Shown in pieces: positions 43,123-52,040 of a stretch of 64,000 nucleotides of DNA. Origin of the DNA: Terrimesophilobacter sp038243605 (GTDB lineage: Bacteria; Actinomycetota; Actinomycetes; Actinomycetales; Microbacteriaceae). How positions within the stretch are numbered: the first letter of the stretch is position 1; each line of letters starts with the position of its first letter. The notes beneath the pieces are model-generated. The model did no database searches. It saw only the letters and a list, made by a program, of their open reading frames with translations, and was not told the origin of the DNA. A program made the position numbers and the translations under genes. The stretch is from contig JBBSQX010000002.1 in assembly GCA_038243605.1 (NCBI GenBank), positions 186,001 through 250,000 on the forward strand. Reading direction: 5' to 3'.

Positions 43123-43892
43123 CAGACGGCCAGAAATTCTGCGAGTGTCGCTTCTGGATCTGCCGTCACGAGCGCTTCTCCCACAAGTACGACGTGCGCA
43201 CCGTCAGCCCGGTAGTGTGCCACATCCGCGGCCGACGTCACCGCGGACTCAGCGACCCGCACTGTTCCTTCTGGAATGCGATCTGCCAGTGAGCCGAAGA
43301 GTTTGCGATCAAGCTCGAAGGTATTGAGATTGCGTGCGTTAATGCCGATAATCTTGGCCCCCGCGTCAATGGCGCGAGAGAGTTCTTCCGCATCGTGCGT
43401 TTCTACTAACGCTGTCATTCCGAGCTCCTCTGTGAGGTCGTGAAGTTCGACCAATTCAGGCTGAGCGAGAGCAGAGACCATCAGTAACACGAGGTCGGCA
43501 CCCGCTGCGCGTGCCTCCAGCACCTGATACGCCAACACAATGAAGTCTTTGCGCAGCACCGGAACATCGATGGCGGCTCTTACCGCCTCGAGGTCGGAGA
43601 GCGAGCCGCCGAAACGACGCTGCTCCGTTAAGACACTGACCGCGCTCGCACCGCCCTTTACATACCGACGCGCGAGATCTGCTGGGTCAAGAATGTCTGC
43701 CAACGGGCCACGGGAGGGACTCGCACGCTTCACCTCGGCAATGATCTTGACTCGATCAGCGGGTGCGAGCGCACTAAGAACGTTGAGTGCTGGGGGTTGG
43801 GCTAGCGCGACGCGCTCCACATCCGCAAAATCACGAAGGCCTCTTCGCGCGGTGGCATCCGTTACTGCCCCAGCGATAAGTTCCGCTAGCAC
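43122..43892 (-). CDS. trpC: indole-3-glycerol phosphate synthase
   Basis: TrpC closes the indole ring. The 256-residue barrel has AEVKRASPSRGPL with the catalytic lysine, the KDFIVLAYQV segment with the second lysine, GINARNLNTFE, and VAESAVTSAADV. GTG 43892 follows the small HGxxPAAW-type gene by 4 bp. No trpF is present; in actinobacteria the bifunctional isomerase HisA/PriA usually covers that step, which would fit, but hisA is outside the window. Confidence 0.97.
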   Translation of the reverse strand: MLAELIAGAVTDATARRGLRDFADVERVALAQPPALNVLSALAPADRVKIIAEVKRASPSRGPLADILDPADLARRYVKGGASAVSVLTEQRRFGGSLSDLEAVRAAIDVPVLRKDFIVLAYQVLEARAAGADLVLLMVSALAQPELVELHDLTEELGMTALVETHDAEELSRAIDAGAKIIGINARNLNTFELDRKLFGSLADRIPEGTVRVAESAVTSAADVAHYRADGAHVVLVGEALVTADPEATLAEFLAV

Positions 43893-43896
43893 GGAG

Positions 43897-44133
43897 TCAG
43901 TGAGAACTCTTGGGCGCGTAACGAGGTCCGGCGACGCCCCAACCGAGCTTCGCGAGGATCCAACCTACCAGTGGGCCCAATACGACGAGCGCCACAGCAA
44001 CCGCATTCATCCAGAAAGAGACGAACCAGAAACCAAACGCGCCGACCGTGAATCCCACCGTCATCATGATGACGGCAACCCACGCTGCAATAGAGTGTCC
44101 GTGGCCGGGGTCCGAAATGTCTGCGTTACTCAT
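43897..44133 (-). CDS. small HGxxPAAW-family membrane protein of the trp operon
   Basis: A 78-residue protein with two membrane segments (about residues 16-36 and 40-62) and the HGHSIAAW motif near its N-terminus, a variant of the HGxxPAAW signature (Ser-Ile in place of the usual x-Pro). Proteins of this family sit between trpE and trpC in many actinobacteria; their role is unknown. A TGGAG site lies just before the ATG. Operon position suggests a link to tryptophan or chorismate metabolism or transport, but nothing in the sequence shows it. Confidence 0.85.
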   Translation of the reverse strand: MSNADISDPGHGHSIAAWVAVIMMTVGFTVGAFGFWFVSFWMNAVAVALVVLGPLVGWILAKLGWGVAGPRYAPKSSH

Positions 44134-44176
44134 ATCACTCCAGTGAAAATTGCTGGTATACGGAATCGTTCTCAGT

Positions 44177-44800
44177 CTAGCCGGAGGTGGGGTCCGACCC
44201 GCCGCTCAACTCGTCCCAATTCGAAACTGCCGCGTCGCCAGGGTTCGTCTCGGCCAACTCGGCCGAGAGAGCCTGTTCTGCCGGTTCGAAACGCACGGGC
44301 TCGTAGCGCCGCCCCGACGTGGGCCACAAGCGCCCCGTGATCAGAATGCCGATAGCGATCACTGCCAAGAGCACACCAACAACCACGCTCACGTAAGGCC
44401 ATGCAGTGGGGGTAACCGATCCGATAAGCCCCGATACAGCGACGCGCCCTTCCAAACTTGTTGCTTCCGTCACGGCGGAACTCACCGCCCCCACCGGTGA
44501 GGCAATTGCGAGAGCAGCAGAAAGCGTGATGCTCGCGCCCAAGGCAACTTCGAGGAGCGAGAGAACGACTCGAAAGAAGGGCCCAGAGATCGCCATTGCG
44601 GCGAATCCCGCAGCGCTGGCGAGAGCGAGTGCGGCAACGGCGGGTGCCCCAACGTCTCCGGCGACCTCAAGCGTAGGATGTGCATCAAACTGCCCCGTGA
44701 GCACTACTCCGAACCACGTTTGTGACCAACCAATGAGGGCTAGAGCCGCACATCCTAGGCCGGTGAAAAGACTAATGGAGCGAAGGCCGCGGGGGGTCAT
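44177..44800 (-). CDS. Trp biosynthesis-associated membrane protein (TIGR02234 type)
   Basis: A 207-residue protein with four hydrophobic segments (about 10-27, 50-70, 78-100 and 130-155) and a charged cytoplasmic C-terminus. It starts with an ATGA overlap on trpE. Proteins of this type are known only by their place in actinobacterial trp operons. There is no transporter signature I can recognise. The four-base overlap with trpE suggests that the two are made together. Confidence 0.88.
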   Translation of the reverse strand: MTPRGLRSISLFTGLGCAALALIGWSQTWFGVVLTGQFDAHPTLEVAGDVGAPAVAALALASAAGFAAMAISGPFFRVVLSLLEVALGASITLSAALAIASPVGAVSSAVTEATSLEGRVAVSGLIGSVTPTAWPYVSVVVGVLLAVIAIGILITGRLWPTSGRRYEPVRFEPAEQALSAELAETNPGDAAVSNWDELSGGSDPTSG

Positions 44801-46311
44801 GGAAGGACCCTGCGCATCCGATTGGCTACCGCGACGGCACGCAAGGGAGCAGCCGCCTTATTCTGCGACTCTTCGAACTCCAATGTCGGGTCAGAATCCG
44901 CAACGATTCCTGCTCCCGCCTGAACTCGAGCCACTCCACGAGAGATCGTCGCGGTGCGAATCGCAATCGCCAAATCTAGGTCACCCGCGAAGCCGATGTA
45001 GCCGACCACTCCCCCGTACAGCCCTCGAGCGGCAGGCTCCAACTCATCAATAATCTCTAACGCACGAGGCTTCGGTGCGCCCGAAAGCGTGCCAGCCGGA
45101 AAAGTGGCGCGCAGCACAGCGATTGGTCCGGCATTTGGACGCACAGCGCCCTCCACAGACGACACCAAGTGCATGATGTGGCTGAAACGCTCCACCTGCA
45201 TAAACTCAGTGACGTCGACGCTACCGGCAACACATACTTTGCCGAGGTCGTTTCGAGCCAGATCGACGAGCATCAAATGCTCTGCCCGCTCCTTGTCGTC
45301 GTTCACGAGCGTCTGGGCGAGATCGGCATCAGCCTCAGGAGTGTCTCCTCGAGGCCGAGAACCCGCGATTGGATGCATCATCGCCCGCCCACCTTCGACC
45401 TTGACAAGGGCCTCAGGGGACGACCCAACGACCCAATACGGCTCGCCCTCGGGCTCTGCGAGAGAAAGGAAATACATGTACGGGCTCGGGTTGAGAGCCC
45501 TGAGCACTCGGTAAACATCGATCGGATCAGCGGTGACATCGTGGTCGAAGCGCTGTGAAAGGACGACCTGAAACACATCGCCTTCGCGAATGTAGTTCTT
45601 GCCCGCCTTAACTGCAGCATGAAAAGCGTCTGCGGCCACCCGCATCCGAGGTGACGGTTCCGCCGTAAAATCGACATCGGCAACCCAAGATTCAGACGGC
45701 ACAGCCAGCTGAGCCTGAAGCGAGTCGAGCGAACGCAGCGCGCCGTCCCACAGCTCATCAGGATTTTGCACACCGTCGTTCAGCACGCTGACGATCAGCG
45801 AGACTGTGCCGGTGCGGTGGTCCATCACCACCAACTCGCGAACAAAGCTGAGCGCCTGCCCTGGGATGTGAAAATCAGAAGCGGGGCCATCCGGAAGTCG
45901 CTCGATTTGCCGCACCGCGTTCCACCCCACGAAACCGACGAGCCCGCCCGTGAGCGGCGGATGCCCTGCCACGCGTGGTGTCGCCCATCGTGAGTAGACG
46001 TGTTCAATGGCGTCAAGCGGTGAAAGAGATGCGGCGTCGCCAATCGCGCGCTGTTCGGAAAGGCCATAGTCGAGCCAACACGTGGAGTCGCCCACTTGGC
46101 TAAGAACCCCAAAACTCGATACCCCAATGAACGAGTAGCGGGACCAGATTCCGCCCTGCTCGGCAGACTCAAGAAGAAATGTTCCCGGTGCCCCCTTCGC
46201 CAGTTTGCGGTAGATGGCGACCGGCGTTTCGGCGTCAGCAAACAGCTCACGAATGACCGGCACGACGCGGTGATCCTCCAGCAACTCGTTGAACTGCTCA
46301 CGCGTTGTCAT
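44797..46311 (-). CDS. trpE: anthranilate synthase component I
   Basis: TrpE makes anthranilate from chorismate, with ammonia from TrpG. From ATG 46311 it has 504 residues. The LLES element at residues 46-49 is part of the tryptophan feedback site, so the enzyme is likely inhibited by tryptophan. The chorismate-binding domain has EGDVFQVVLSQRF, GSSPEAL and RIQAGAGIV-like segments (here RVQAGAGIVADSDP). The start overlaps hisI by 14 bases, with a perfect AGGAGG 6 bases upstream. trpG and trpD are not in the window. Confidence 0.97.
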   Translation of the reverse strand: MTTREQFNELLEDHRVVPVIRELFADAETPVAIYRKLAKGAPGTFLLESAEQGGIWSRYSFIGVSSFGVLSQVGDSTCWLDYGLSEQRAIGDAASLSPLDAIEHVYSRWATPRVAGHPPLTGGLVGFVGWNAVRQIERLPDGPASDFHIPGQALSFVRELVVMDHRTGTVSLIVSVLNDGVQNPDELWDGALRSLDSLQAQLAVPSESWVADVDFTAEPSPRMRVAADAFHAAVKAGKNYIREGDVFQVVLSQRFDHDVTADPIDVYRVLRALNPSPYMYFLSLAEPEGEPYWVVGSSPEALVKVEGGRAMMHPIAGSRPRGDTPEADADLAQTLVNDDKERAEHLMLVDLARNDLGKVCVAGSVDVTEFMQVERFSHIMHLVSSVEGAVRPNAGPIAVLRATFPAGTLSGAPKPRALEIIDELEPAARGLYGGVVGYIGFAGDLDLAIAIRTATISRGVARVQAGAGIVADSDPTLEFEESQNKAAAPLRAVAVANRMRRVLP

Positions 46312-46666
46312 CTGACGCCTCCTGAACGAGTGAATCATTTTCTGCGTCAAAGCAACTGTGTGCGCCGGTGTGACATGCAGCCACGACGGGTTTCACCGTG
46401 ACCAGGAGCGCATCAGAATCGCAGTCCAGCGACAGGTTCGAGAGAGCAAGGTGGTTGCCGGAAGTGTCACCCTTGCGCCAGTACTGTTGGCGCGATCGCG
46501 ACCAAAAGGTGACGAGCCCGCCCGTAATCGTTCTTCGGAGCGCTTCAGCATCCATCCACGCAAGCATGAGTACGTCCTTTGACCCGAGCTCCTGCACTAT
46601 CGCGGGAAGAAGCCCATCAACACCAAACTTGGCGTGCTCAAGGATGTCGAAGTGTGTGTTCGTCAC
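46298..46666 (-). CDS. hisI: phosphoribosyl-AMP cyclohydrolase
   Basis: HisI opens the adenine ring of phosphoribosyl-AMP in the third step of histidine synthesis. The 122-residue zinc enzyme has LMLAWMDAEALRRT, TFWSRSRQQYWRKGDTSG, the DCDSDA metal segment and CHTGAHSCF. GTG 46666 overlaps the hisF stop by 4 bases, and trpE starts inside its end. The cyclohydrolase and the pyrophosphatase (hisE) are separate genes here. Confidence 0.97.
   Translation of the reverse strand: MTNTHFDILEHAKFGVDGLLPAIVQELGSKDVLMLAWMDAEALRRTITGGLVTFWSRSRQQYWRKGDTSGNHLALSNLSLDCDSDALLVTVKPVVAACHTGAHSCFDAENDSLVQEASDDNA
46318..46323 (-). promoter_or_regulatory. AGGAGG ribosome site for trpE inside hisI
   Basis: A perfect Shine-Dalgarno sequence on the minus strand, 6 bases before ATG 46311 and within the last codons of hisI. 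It fixes the trpE start against an in-frame ATG at 46350. Confidence 0.8.
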
Positions 46667-47424
46667 GCCGTCTCCCTCACCAGAATCCCCGTTTCTGCCA
46701 TCGCGTGCTTCACGTCGCCCACCGTCATCTCACCGTAATGAAACACGGATGCGGCCAGGACCGCGTCAGCCCCCGCCACAACAGCGGGAGCGAAATGTTC
46801 GCGAGTTCCTGCTCCACCCGAAGCAATGATGGGCACAGTGCTGATCTCGCGTACAGCAGAAATCAATTCAAGATCGAAACCCGATTTTGTGCCATCAGCA
46901 TCCATGGAGTTGACGAGCAGCTCGCCTGCGCCGCGGTCGACACACTCCTTTGCCCACTCCAAGGCACCAATATCTGTCGTCGTGCTTCCGCCGTGTGTCG
47001 TCACAACGAAACGACTACCCGATCGCGTGACGTCGAGGGAGAGAACGAGAACTTGCGCGCCGAAGCGGTTCGCAATCTCATCAATGAGCTGTGGTCGAGC
47101 GATGGCCGCACTGTTCACTCCCACCCTGTCAGCACCGGCCCCAAGGAGACGTGCCACATCGTCGACGGTGCGAACGCCTCCCCCCACTGTCAGCGGAATA
47201 AAAACTTGCTCCGCCGTGCGAGTAACCAAGTCGTACGTCGTCGCGCGGTTGTCGACAGTAGCTTTCACATCAAGGAAGGTGAGTTCGTCGGCACCCTGCT
47301 CGTAGTACTTGCGGGAAAGCTCAACAGGGTCACCGGCATCGCGTAGCCCGAGAAAGTTGACACCCTTGACAACACGGCCATCGGCAACGTCAAGACACGG
47401 GATAACTCGAACAGGAAGGTTCAT
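46663..47424 (-). CDS. hisF: imidazole glycerol phosphate synthase subunit HisF
   Basis: HisF is the cyclase subunit that, with HisH, forms imidazole glycerol phosphate and AICAR. The 253-residue barrel begins VRVIPCLDVADGRVVKG with catalytic Asp11, and has LTVGGGVRT and IIASGGAGT phosphate-binding loops. ATG 47424 shares one base with the hisG stop (TGATG); the frame upstream lies in hisG. hisH is not in the window. Confidence 0.97.
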   Translation of the reverse strand: MNLPVRVIPCLDVADGRVVKGVNFLGLRDAGDPVELSRKYYEQGADELTFLDVKATVDNRATTYDLVTRTAEQVFIPLTVGGGVRTVDDVARLLGAGADRVGVNSAAIARPQLIDEIANRFGAQVLVLSLDVTRSGSRFVVTTHGGSTTTDIGALEWAKECVDRGAGELLVNSMDADGTKSGFDLELISAVREISTVPIIASGGAGTREHFAPAVVAGADAVLAASVFHYGEMTVGDVKHAMAETGILVRETA

Positions 47425-48263
47425 CAAATTCTCGCTGCGTGAATGGAACTCACCAAAATGGCGCGGGCACCAAGGGAATATAGCTTGTCCATAATTGGGT
47501 TCATTTGTGTGCGCAGCACCATAACCCGCACGGCAACCCACTCTGGATCACGCAGTGGGGAGACAGTTGGAGACTCAAGCCCCGGTGTGAGGGCGGAAGC
47601 TTTTTCGACAAGGTGCGCAGGCAAGTCGTAATCCATCAGCACGTATTGACGAGCAACAAGAACTCCCTGGATGCGCCGCTGAAACGTTTCGAGGCCAAGC
47701 AAGGCGGCCCCCGAGCTAATCAGTACAGCTGTTGATTCCAAAATGACCGGGCCGAAAACTTCGAGGTCCTGCTGACGCAGTGTCGTGCCGGTGGACACGA
47801 CGTCTGCCACAGCATCCGCCACCCCCAGCCGCACGGCAGACTCCACAGCGCCATCCAGGGAAACGATCTCTGCCTTCACACCCTCCGCTTCGAGAAAAGA
47901 AGCCACAAGACCCGGATAGCTCGTTGCCACCCGAACGCCATTCAAGTCGTAGTGATCAGAGAACGCGCCACGTGGACCGGCAAAACGAAAAGTCGATTCA
48001 CCGAAATCCAGACCAACGATCTCCGTCGCGCTAGAGCCGGAGTCTAGGAGCAGATCGCGCCCGGTGATCCCGACATCGAGAGCACCAGAACCCACGTAGG
48101 TCGCGATATCCCTTGGCCGAAGATAAAAGAACTCGACTTCGTTGCCAGGGTCAAAGACAACAAGCTCTTTGGGGTCGCGACGCGTGACGTAACCCGCCTC
48201 CGCAAGCATTTGGGTAGCGGTTTCTGACAACATCCCCTTGTTAGGGACGGCAATTCTGAGCAT
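47424..48263 (-). CDS. hisG: ATP phosphoribosyltransferase, long form
   Basis: HisG starts histidine synthesis by joining ATP and PRPP. The 279-residue product is the long form, with a C-terminal regulatory domain (ESPTVSPLRDPEWVAVRVMV) that binds histidine, so no HisZ subunit is needed. The N-terminus LRIAVPNKGMLSE and the GITGRDLL segment are typical. A possible promoter lies in the 73-bp gap after hisE. Confidence 0.97.
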   Translation of the reverse strand: MLRIAVPNKGMLSETATQMLAEAGYVTRRDPKELVVFDPGNEVEFFYLRPRDIATYVGSGALDVGITGRDLLLDSGSSATEIVGLDFGESTFRFAGPRGAFSDHYDLNGVRVATSYPGLVASFLEAEGVKAEIVSLDGAVESAVRLGVADAVADVVSTGTTLRQQDLEVFGPVILESTAVLISSGAALLGLETFQRRIQGVLVARQYVLMDYDLPAHLVEKASALTPGLESPTVSPLRDPEWVAVRVMVLRTQMNPIMDKLYSLGARAILVSSIHAARI

Positions 48264-48310
48264 GCTGATTCTCTTTACTCGCCGGCTGGTCGTTCAGCAC
48301 AGCGTCGATA

Positions 48311-48340
48311 TGGATAGTCGAGTACGAGAGCAATGATCAA
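48311..48340 (-). promoter_or_regulatory. candidate promoter for hisG and downstream his-trp genes
   Basis: On the minus strand TTGATC (48335-48340) is followed after 18 bases by TATCCA (48311-48316). The -35 match is fair and the -10 weak. It overlaps the hisE stop and lies 48 bases before the hisG ATG. Confidence 0.3.
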
Positions 48341-48600
48341 AGATGTCGATAAACATCGGCAAGCGTGAGGCCCTTAGCAATCATGAGAACTTGCACGTGA
48401 TAGAGGAGCTGAGACAACTCTTCCGCCGTGCGGTCTGCGCTCTCAAACTCCGCTGCCATCCAGGATTCCGCAGCTTCTTCCACAAGCTTTTTTCCTACCG
48501 AATGCACCCCAGCGTCTAGCCGCTCGACAGTACCAGAGCCCTCTGGCCTATTCACGGCCTTCTCGCTGAGCTCAGCGAACAGCGCGTCGAAGTTCTTCAC
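48337..48600 (-). CDS. hisE: phosphoribosyl-ATP diphosphatase
   Basis: HisE removes pyrophosphate from phosphoribosyl-ATP, the second histidine step. The 87-residue helical MazG-like protein has KLVEEAAESWMAAEFE and the ELSQLLYHVQVLM segments, with the acidic residues that bind Mg2+. GTG 48600 gives the usual start MKNFDALF. It is separated from hisG by 73 bp, while the other his genes overlap. Confidence 0.96.
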   Translation of the reverse strand: MKNFDALFAELSEKAVNRPEGSGTVERLDAGVHSVGKKLVEEAAESWMAAEFESADRTAEELSQLLYHVQVLMIAKGLTLADVYRHL

Positions 48601-48617
48601 ACGTCCTACGTTACTAG

Positions 48618-48992
48618 TTAGGAAGCACCCAGCAGGTCTATGACGAAAATCAGCGTGCGCCCAGAAAGGCGATGGCCGCTACCGGCAGTGCCATATGCCA
48701 GGTGAGGGGGGATGACAAGTTCACGACGACCCCCCACGCGCATTCCAGGAATGCCCTCCTGCCAACCCGCGATCAGGTTGCTGAGAGGAAAGTTGATCGA
48801 TTGGCCACGATCCCAACTCGAATCAAATTCTTCGCCAGTTTCGAAATCGACACCGACGTAGTGAACATTAACAGTTGCGCCCGGTGCAGCTTCGGCGCCA
48901 GAGCCCACCTCGATGTCTCGCGTGACAAGCGCGGCAGGCGCGTCGCCCTCGTGGAAGTCGATCTCTGGCTTGGTCTTCTTTGCGTCGGTCAT
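48618..48992 (-). CDS. FKBP-type peptidyl-prolyl cis-trans isomerase
   Basis: A cytoplasmic proline isomerase of 124 residues with a single FKBP domain. VNVHYVGVDFETGEEFDSSW is the start of the fold, followed by GWQEGIPGMRVGGRREL and LAYGTAGSG. There is no signal peptide or lipobox. It stands between rpe and hisE with short gaps on each side, and the context gives no clue to a specific client. Confidence 0.95.
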   Translation of the reverse strand: MTDAKKTKPEIDFHEGDAPAALVTRDIEVGSGAEAAPGATVNVHYVGVDFETGEEFDSSWDRGQSINFPLSNLIAGWQEGIPGMRVGGRRELVIPPHLAYGTAGSGHRLSGRTLIFVIDLLGAS

Positions 48993-49029
48993 TCAACTAT
49001 CAAAGCAGACCTCGCCTGGGTGTGCAGCG

Positions 49030-49692
49030 CTAGTGCGAATGGCGCTCAGCGGCCGACCGAAGCGCAGCGATGTTTGCCGTTGGATCTCCCGAGTTATAGA
49101 CACTCGATCCCGCAACGAAAGTGTCTGCACCCGCCTCGGCGGCGATTAAAATGCTGCGCTCGTCGACCCCGCCGTCGACCTGCAGCCAGACATCAAGCCC
49201 GCTCTTTGCCACCTGAGCCGACAGGCTTTCAAGTTTCGGCATCACTGATTCAATGAAGGACTGCCCTCCAAAACCAGGCTCAACCGTCATCACGAGAACT
49301 TGGTCAAACTCGCTGAGGATCTCTAAGTAAGGCTCAACTGGAGTACCCGGCTTCACCGCAATTCCTGCCCTCGCGCCCATCGCGCGCAGGCGCCGCGCCA
49401 GCAATACTGCATCTGTGGCTGCCTCTGCATGGAACGTGACCGAGAATGCCCCGAGCTCGGCATAGCCGGGAGCCCACCGATCCGGATCATCGATCATCAA
49501 GTGAACATCGAGAGGAATAGGCGATACCGCCTGAATTCGGCCCACCATTTGCGGCCCGAACGTGAGGTTAGGAACGAAGTGGTTGTCCATCACATCAACG
49601 TGCACGAAGTCAGCTGTTGATATGCGCGCCAAATCGCTCTCCATGTTTACAAAATCCGCGGAGAGGATGCTGGGGTTGATGCGAACAGCCAT
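49030..49692 (-). CDS. rpe: ribulose-phosphate 3-epimerase
   Basis: Rpe interconverts ribulose 5-phosphate and xylulose 5-phosphate in the pentose phosphate pathway and so works with Tkt and Tal encoded 40 kb away. The 220-residue barrel has PSILSADFVNM, the metal and catalytic segment HVDVMDNHFVPN, MTVEPGFGGQ and QVDGGVDERS. It follows rsmB by 9 bp. Confidence 0.97.
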   Translation of the reverse strand: MAVRINPSILSADFVNMESDLARISTADFVHVDVMDNHFVPNLTFGPQMVGRIQAVSPIPLDVHLMIDDPDRWAPGYAELGAFSVTFHAEAATDAVLLARRLRAMGARAGIAVKPGTPVEPYLEILSEFDQVLVMTVEPGFGGQSFIESVMPKLESLSAQVAKSGLDVWLQVDGGVDERSILIAAEAGADTFVAGSSVYNSGDPTANIAALRSAAERHSH

Positions 49693-49701
49693 ACAACAAA
49701 C

Positions 49702-51114
49702 CTACCGGGCTGTGTCGCCCACGAGCGGCTTCTCCAAAAGTGCAATGAACATTGCGTCGGTTCCGTGAACGTGAGGCCACAACTGCACGTGCGCAGAACT
49801 GCCGAGATCCACTCCCGACACCACAATGTCACCGAGTACAGCTGGTGTGTTGAGAGGCACTAGGCCGAGAGTGCGCACAGCGTGTGCGACGACTGCCGTC
49901 GTTTCTGCTCGGTGCGGAGAGCACGTGATGTACGCCAAAACACCACCAGGAGCGAGCGCTGTTGAGGCCGCTTCGATCAATTCAATCTGGAGCGCCGTGA
50001 GCTCTGGAATGTCTCGTGGCTGTTTTCGCCATCGCGCCTCAGGCCTGCGGCGCAAAGCACCGAGCCCTGTACACGGGGCGTCGAGAATAACCCGATCAAA
50101 GGCACCCGTCATCCACTCGCCAAATGAACGAGCGTCCTCTTCGAGAACTTGCGGAGGGTCATCGAACACGGCAAGCGCATTACGAACGAGTCCCGCACGC
50201 GCCGGTATGACCTCATTAGCAACTAGTGTTGCCCCTCCTGCGAGTGCTTCGGCGGCGAGCAGGGCGGCTTTTCCGCCTGGGCCCGCACACATGTCGAGCC
50301 ACCGTTCGCCCTGCACAATTGGTCTGGCGCGGCTGAGCGCGAGGGCTGCGACCTGCGAGCCTTCGTCTTGCACACGCGCGCGACCCTCTTTTATCGCCGG
50401 CCAGCGAGACGGGTCTCCCCCACCGCTCACGGCGCCAATGGGCGAAAGTAGTCCGGGATCGGCGCCATCGAGTTCGCCGTGATCTGCAAGTCCTGGAAGT
50501 GCAGCGAGGCTCACCCGGGGGGCTACGTTATCCGCAGCAAGAAGATCGACGAGTTCGCTGCCGCGGCCCTCAGCTTCCAATGCTTGACGGAAAGCCCGCA
50601 CGATCCACACCGGATGCGAAAACTCAGCAGATAGGCGATCTTCTTCCGTCGTCTGGGTTCCAATCACGCGCTCACGCCACTCCTGCGCTGGAACTCGGGT
50701 GATCGCGCGAAGCACACCATTGACAAACCCCGTCGACGATCGCGTTCCCACCTCCCGAGCTAATGACACCGCCTCATCAACGGCAGCATGCTCAGCCACT
50801 CGCATTGAGAGAATTTGGTGAACCGCCAGACGAAGCACATCGAGCACTGGCGGGTCTATCTCGGTCACCGGCCGGTTCGCGGCGATCTCTATGACGCGAT
50901 CGTAGAGGCCCTGTTGACGAAGCGTGCCGTACGTCAGCTCTGTTGCCAGCCCGGCGTCAGCGCCATGTAGCCCGGCACGGTCAAGCTTCACAGGCAACAG
51001 CAGGTTCGCGTACGCATCCGAAACCGACACCGCGTGGATCACGTCGAAAGCAACTCGACGAGCCGGTTGAACAGTTGGACCCTTGCGGGTGGATGTCGAA
51101 CGATCATTACTCAC
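49702..51114 (-). CDS. rsmB: 16S rRNA (cytosine(967)-C(5))-methyltransferase RsmB
   Basis: RsmB methylates a cytosine in 16S rRNA using S-adenosylmethionine. The 470-residue protein has an N-terminal NusB-like RNA-binding domain (about 20-155) and a C-terminal Rossmann methyltransferase with the SAM loop DMCAGPGGKAA, DAPCTGLGALRRRP and the catalytic-cysteine segment AYITCSPH. GTG 51114 overlaps the fmt stop (GTGA). The neighbour metK supplies its cofactor. Confidence 0.94.
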   Translation of the reverse strand: MSNDRSTSTRKGPTVQPARRVAFDVIHAVSVSDAYANLLLPVKLDRAGLHGADAGLATELTYGTLRQQGLYDRVIEIAANRPVTEIDPPVLDVLRLAVHQILSMRVAEHAAVDEAVSLAREVGTRSSTGFVNGVLRAITRVPAQEWRERVIGTQTTEEDRLSAEFSHPVWIVRAFRQALEAEGRGSELVDLLAADNVAPRVSLAALPGLADHGELDGADPGLLSPIGAVSGGGDPSRWPAIKEGRARVQDEGSQVAALALSRARPIVQGERWLDMCAGPGGKAALLAAEALAGGATLVANEVIPARAGLVRNALAVFDDPPQVLEEDARSFGEWMTGAFDRVILDAPCTGLGALRRRPEARWRKQPRDIPELTALQIELIEAASTALAPGGVLAYITCSPHRAETTAVVAHAVRTLGLVPLNTPAVLGDIVVSGVDLGSSAHVQLWPHVHGTDAMFIALLEKPLVGDTAR

Positions 51115-52040
51115 TTGGCTATTACCTCTTCTACGCTCTTGCGCCCGCGCCACCAGTCCGTCGCGTTCATTGGTTTCTTTCCCGATGGCTGTACGCGGTG
51201 CAGTTCAAGGGGATCCGACCCGGTTCCAATCACGACACGCCCCGCCTCGAACTGAATCAGGCCTGGTCGCCGTGGCGGTGTATCGCGCGCAATGTGTGCT
51301 TTGAGAATGTTAAGCCGCGCATCATCCACACTCGTAAACGCTCCTGGCTCAGGGGTTACTCCCCTAATTCTGTGGTGCACGCTCGGTGCGGGGAGGTTCC
51401 AGTCAAGCCGACCATCCTCCATGCTCAGCTTGGGTGCCAGCACAACATCACCCACTTGGTCATCCGCACGCGCAGAACCGTCAGCGATCATGTCGATAAC
51501 GCGCAGTAAGAGCTCCGCTCCCGAATCTGCGAGCGACCCCAGGAGATGGCCAGCGGTTTCATTTCGCCCGATGCTCTGGGTGAGTGTTCCAAAAACAGGA
51601 CCAGCGTCAAGCTCCTCGACCAACTGGAACACGCACGCACCCGTCACATCATCGCCAGCAATAATGGCGTGTTGCACTGGCGCAGCGCCGCGCCATCGGG
51701 GAAGAAGTGAGAAATGCAGATTGATCCATCCATACTTCGGCGCGGAGAGCAGAGGCTCACGGATAAGACCACCGAACGCCACAATGACGCCGAGATCTGG
51801 CTCAAGATCCATCAGTGAATCAGTATGTTCGCCTGCCAGACGGTTCGCTTCCCTCACCGGAACACCCAGCTCACGAGCAGCGGTTGCGACCGGCGTTGGC
51901 GTGAGTATTCGTTTACGCCCATGCGGTGACATTTCGCGCGTCACGACAGAGATAATCTCATGTTGACTCGCCGCGATGGCGCGCAAGCTCGGCACCGCAA
52001 CCAAAGGGCTGCCAGCGAAAACAAGGCGGAGTGGTGTCAC
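51111..52040 (-). CDS. fmt: methionyl-tRNA formyltransferase
   Basis: Fmt formylates initiator Met-tRNA for translation start. The 309-residue protein has the N-terminal formyl-folate fold (LRLVFAGSPLVAVPSL), the signature NLHFSLLPRWRGAAPVQHAI with the catalytic Asn and His, and DAGPVFG. GTG 52040 overlaps the priA stop by 4 bases. Confidence 0.97.
   Translation of the reverse strand: MTPLRLVFAGSPLVAVPSLRAIAASQHEIISVVTREMSPHGRKRILTPTPVATAARELGVPVREANRLAGEHTDSLMDLEPDLGVIVAFGGLIREPLLSAPKYGWINLHFSLLPRWRGAAPVQHAIIAGDDVTGACVFQLVEELDAGPVFGTLTQSIGRNETAGHLLGSLADSGAELLLRVIDMIADGSARADDQVGDVVLAPKLSMEDGRLDWNLPAPSVHHRIRGVTPEPGAFTSVDDARLNILKAHIARDTPPRRPGLIQFEAGRVVIGTGSDPLELHRVQPSGKKPMNATDWWRGRKSVEEVIAK

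Noticed and set aside
46312..46350. ATG 46350 as the trpE start
   Set aside because: The perfect AGGAGG at 46318-46323 is placed for ATG 46311, and the extra 13 residues do not resemble TrpE.
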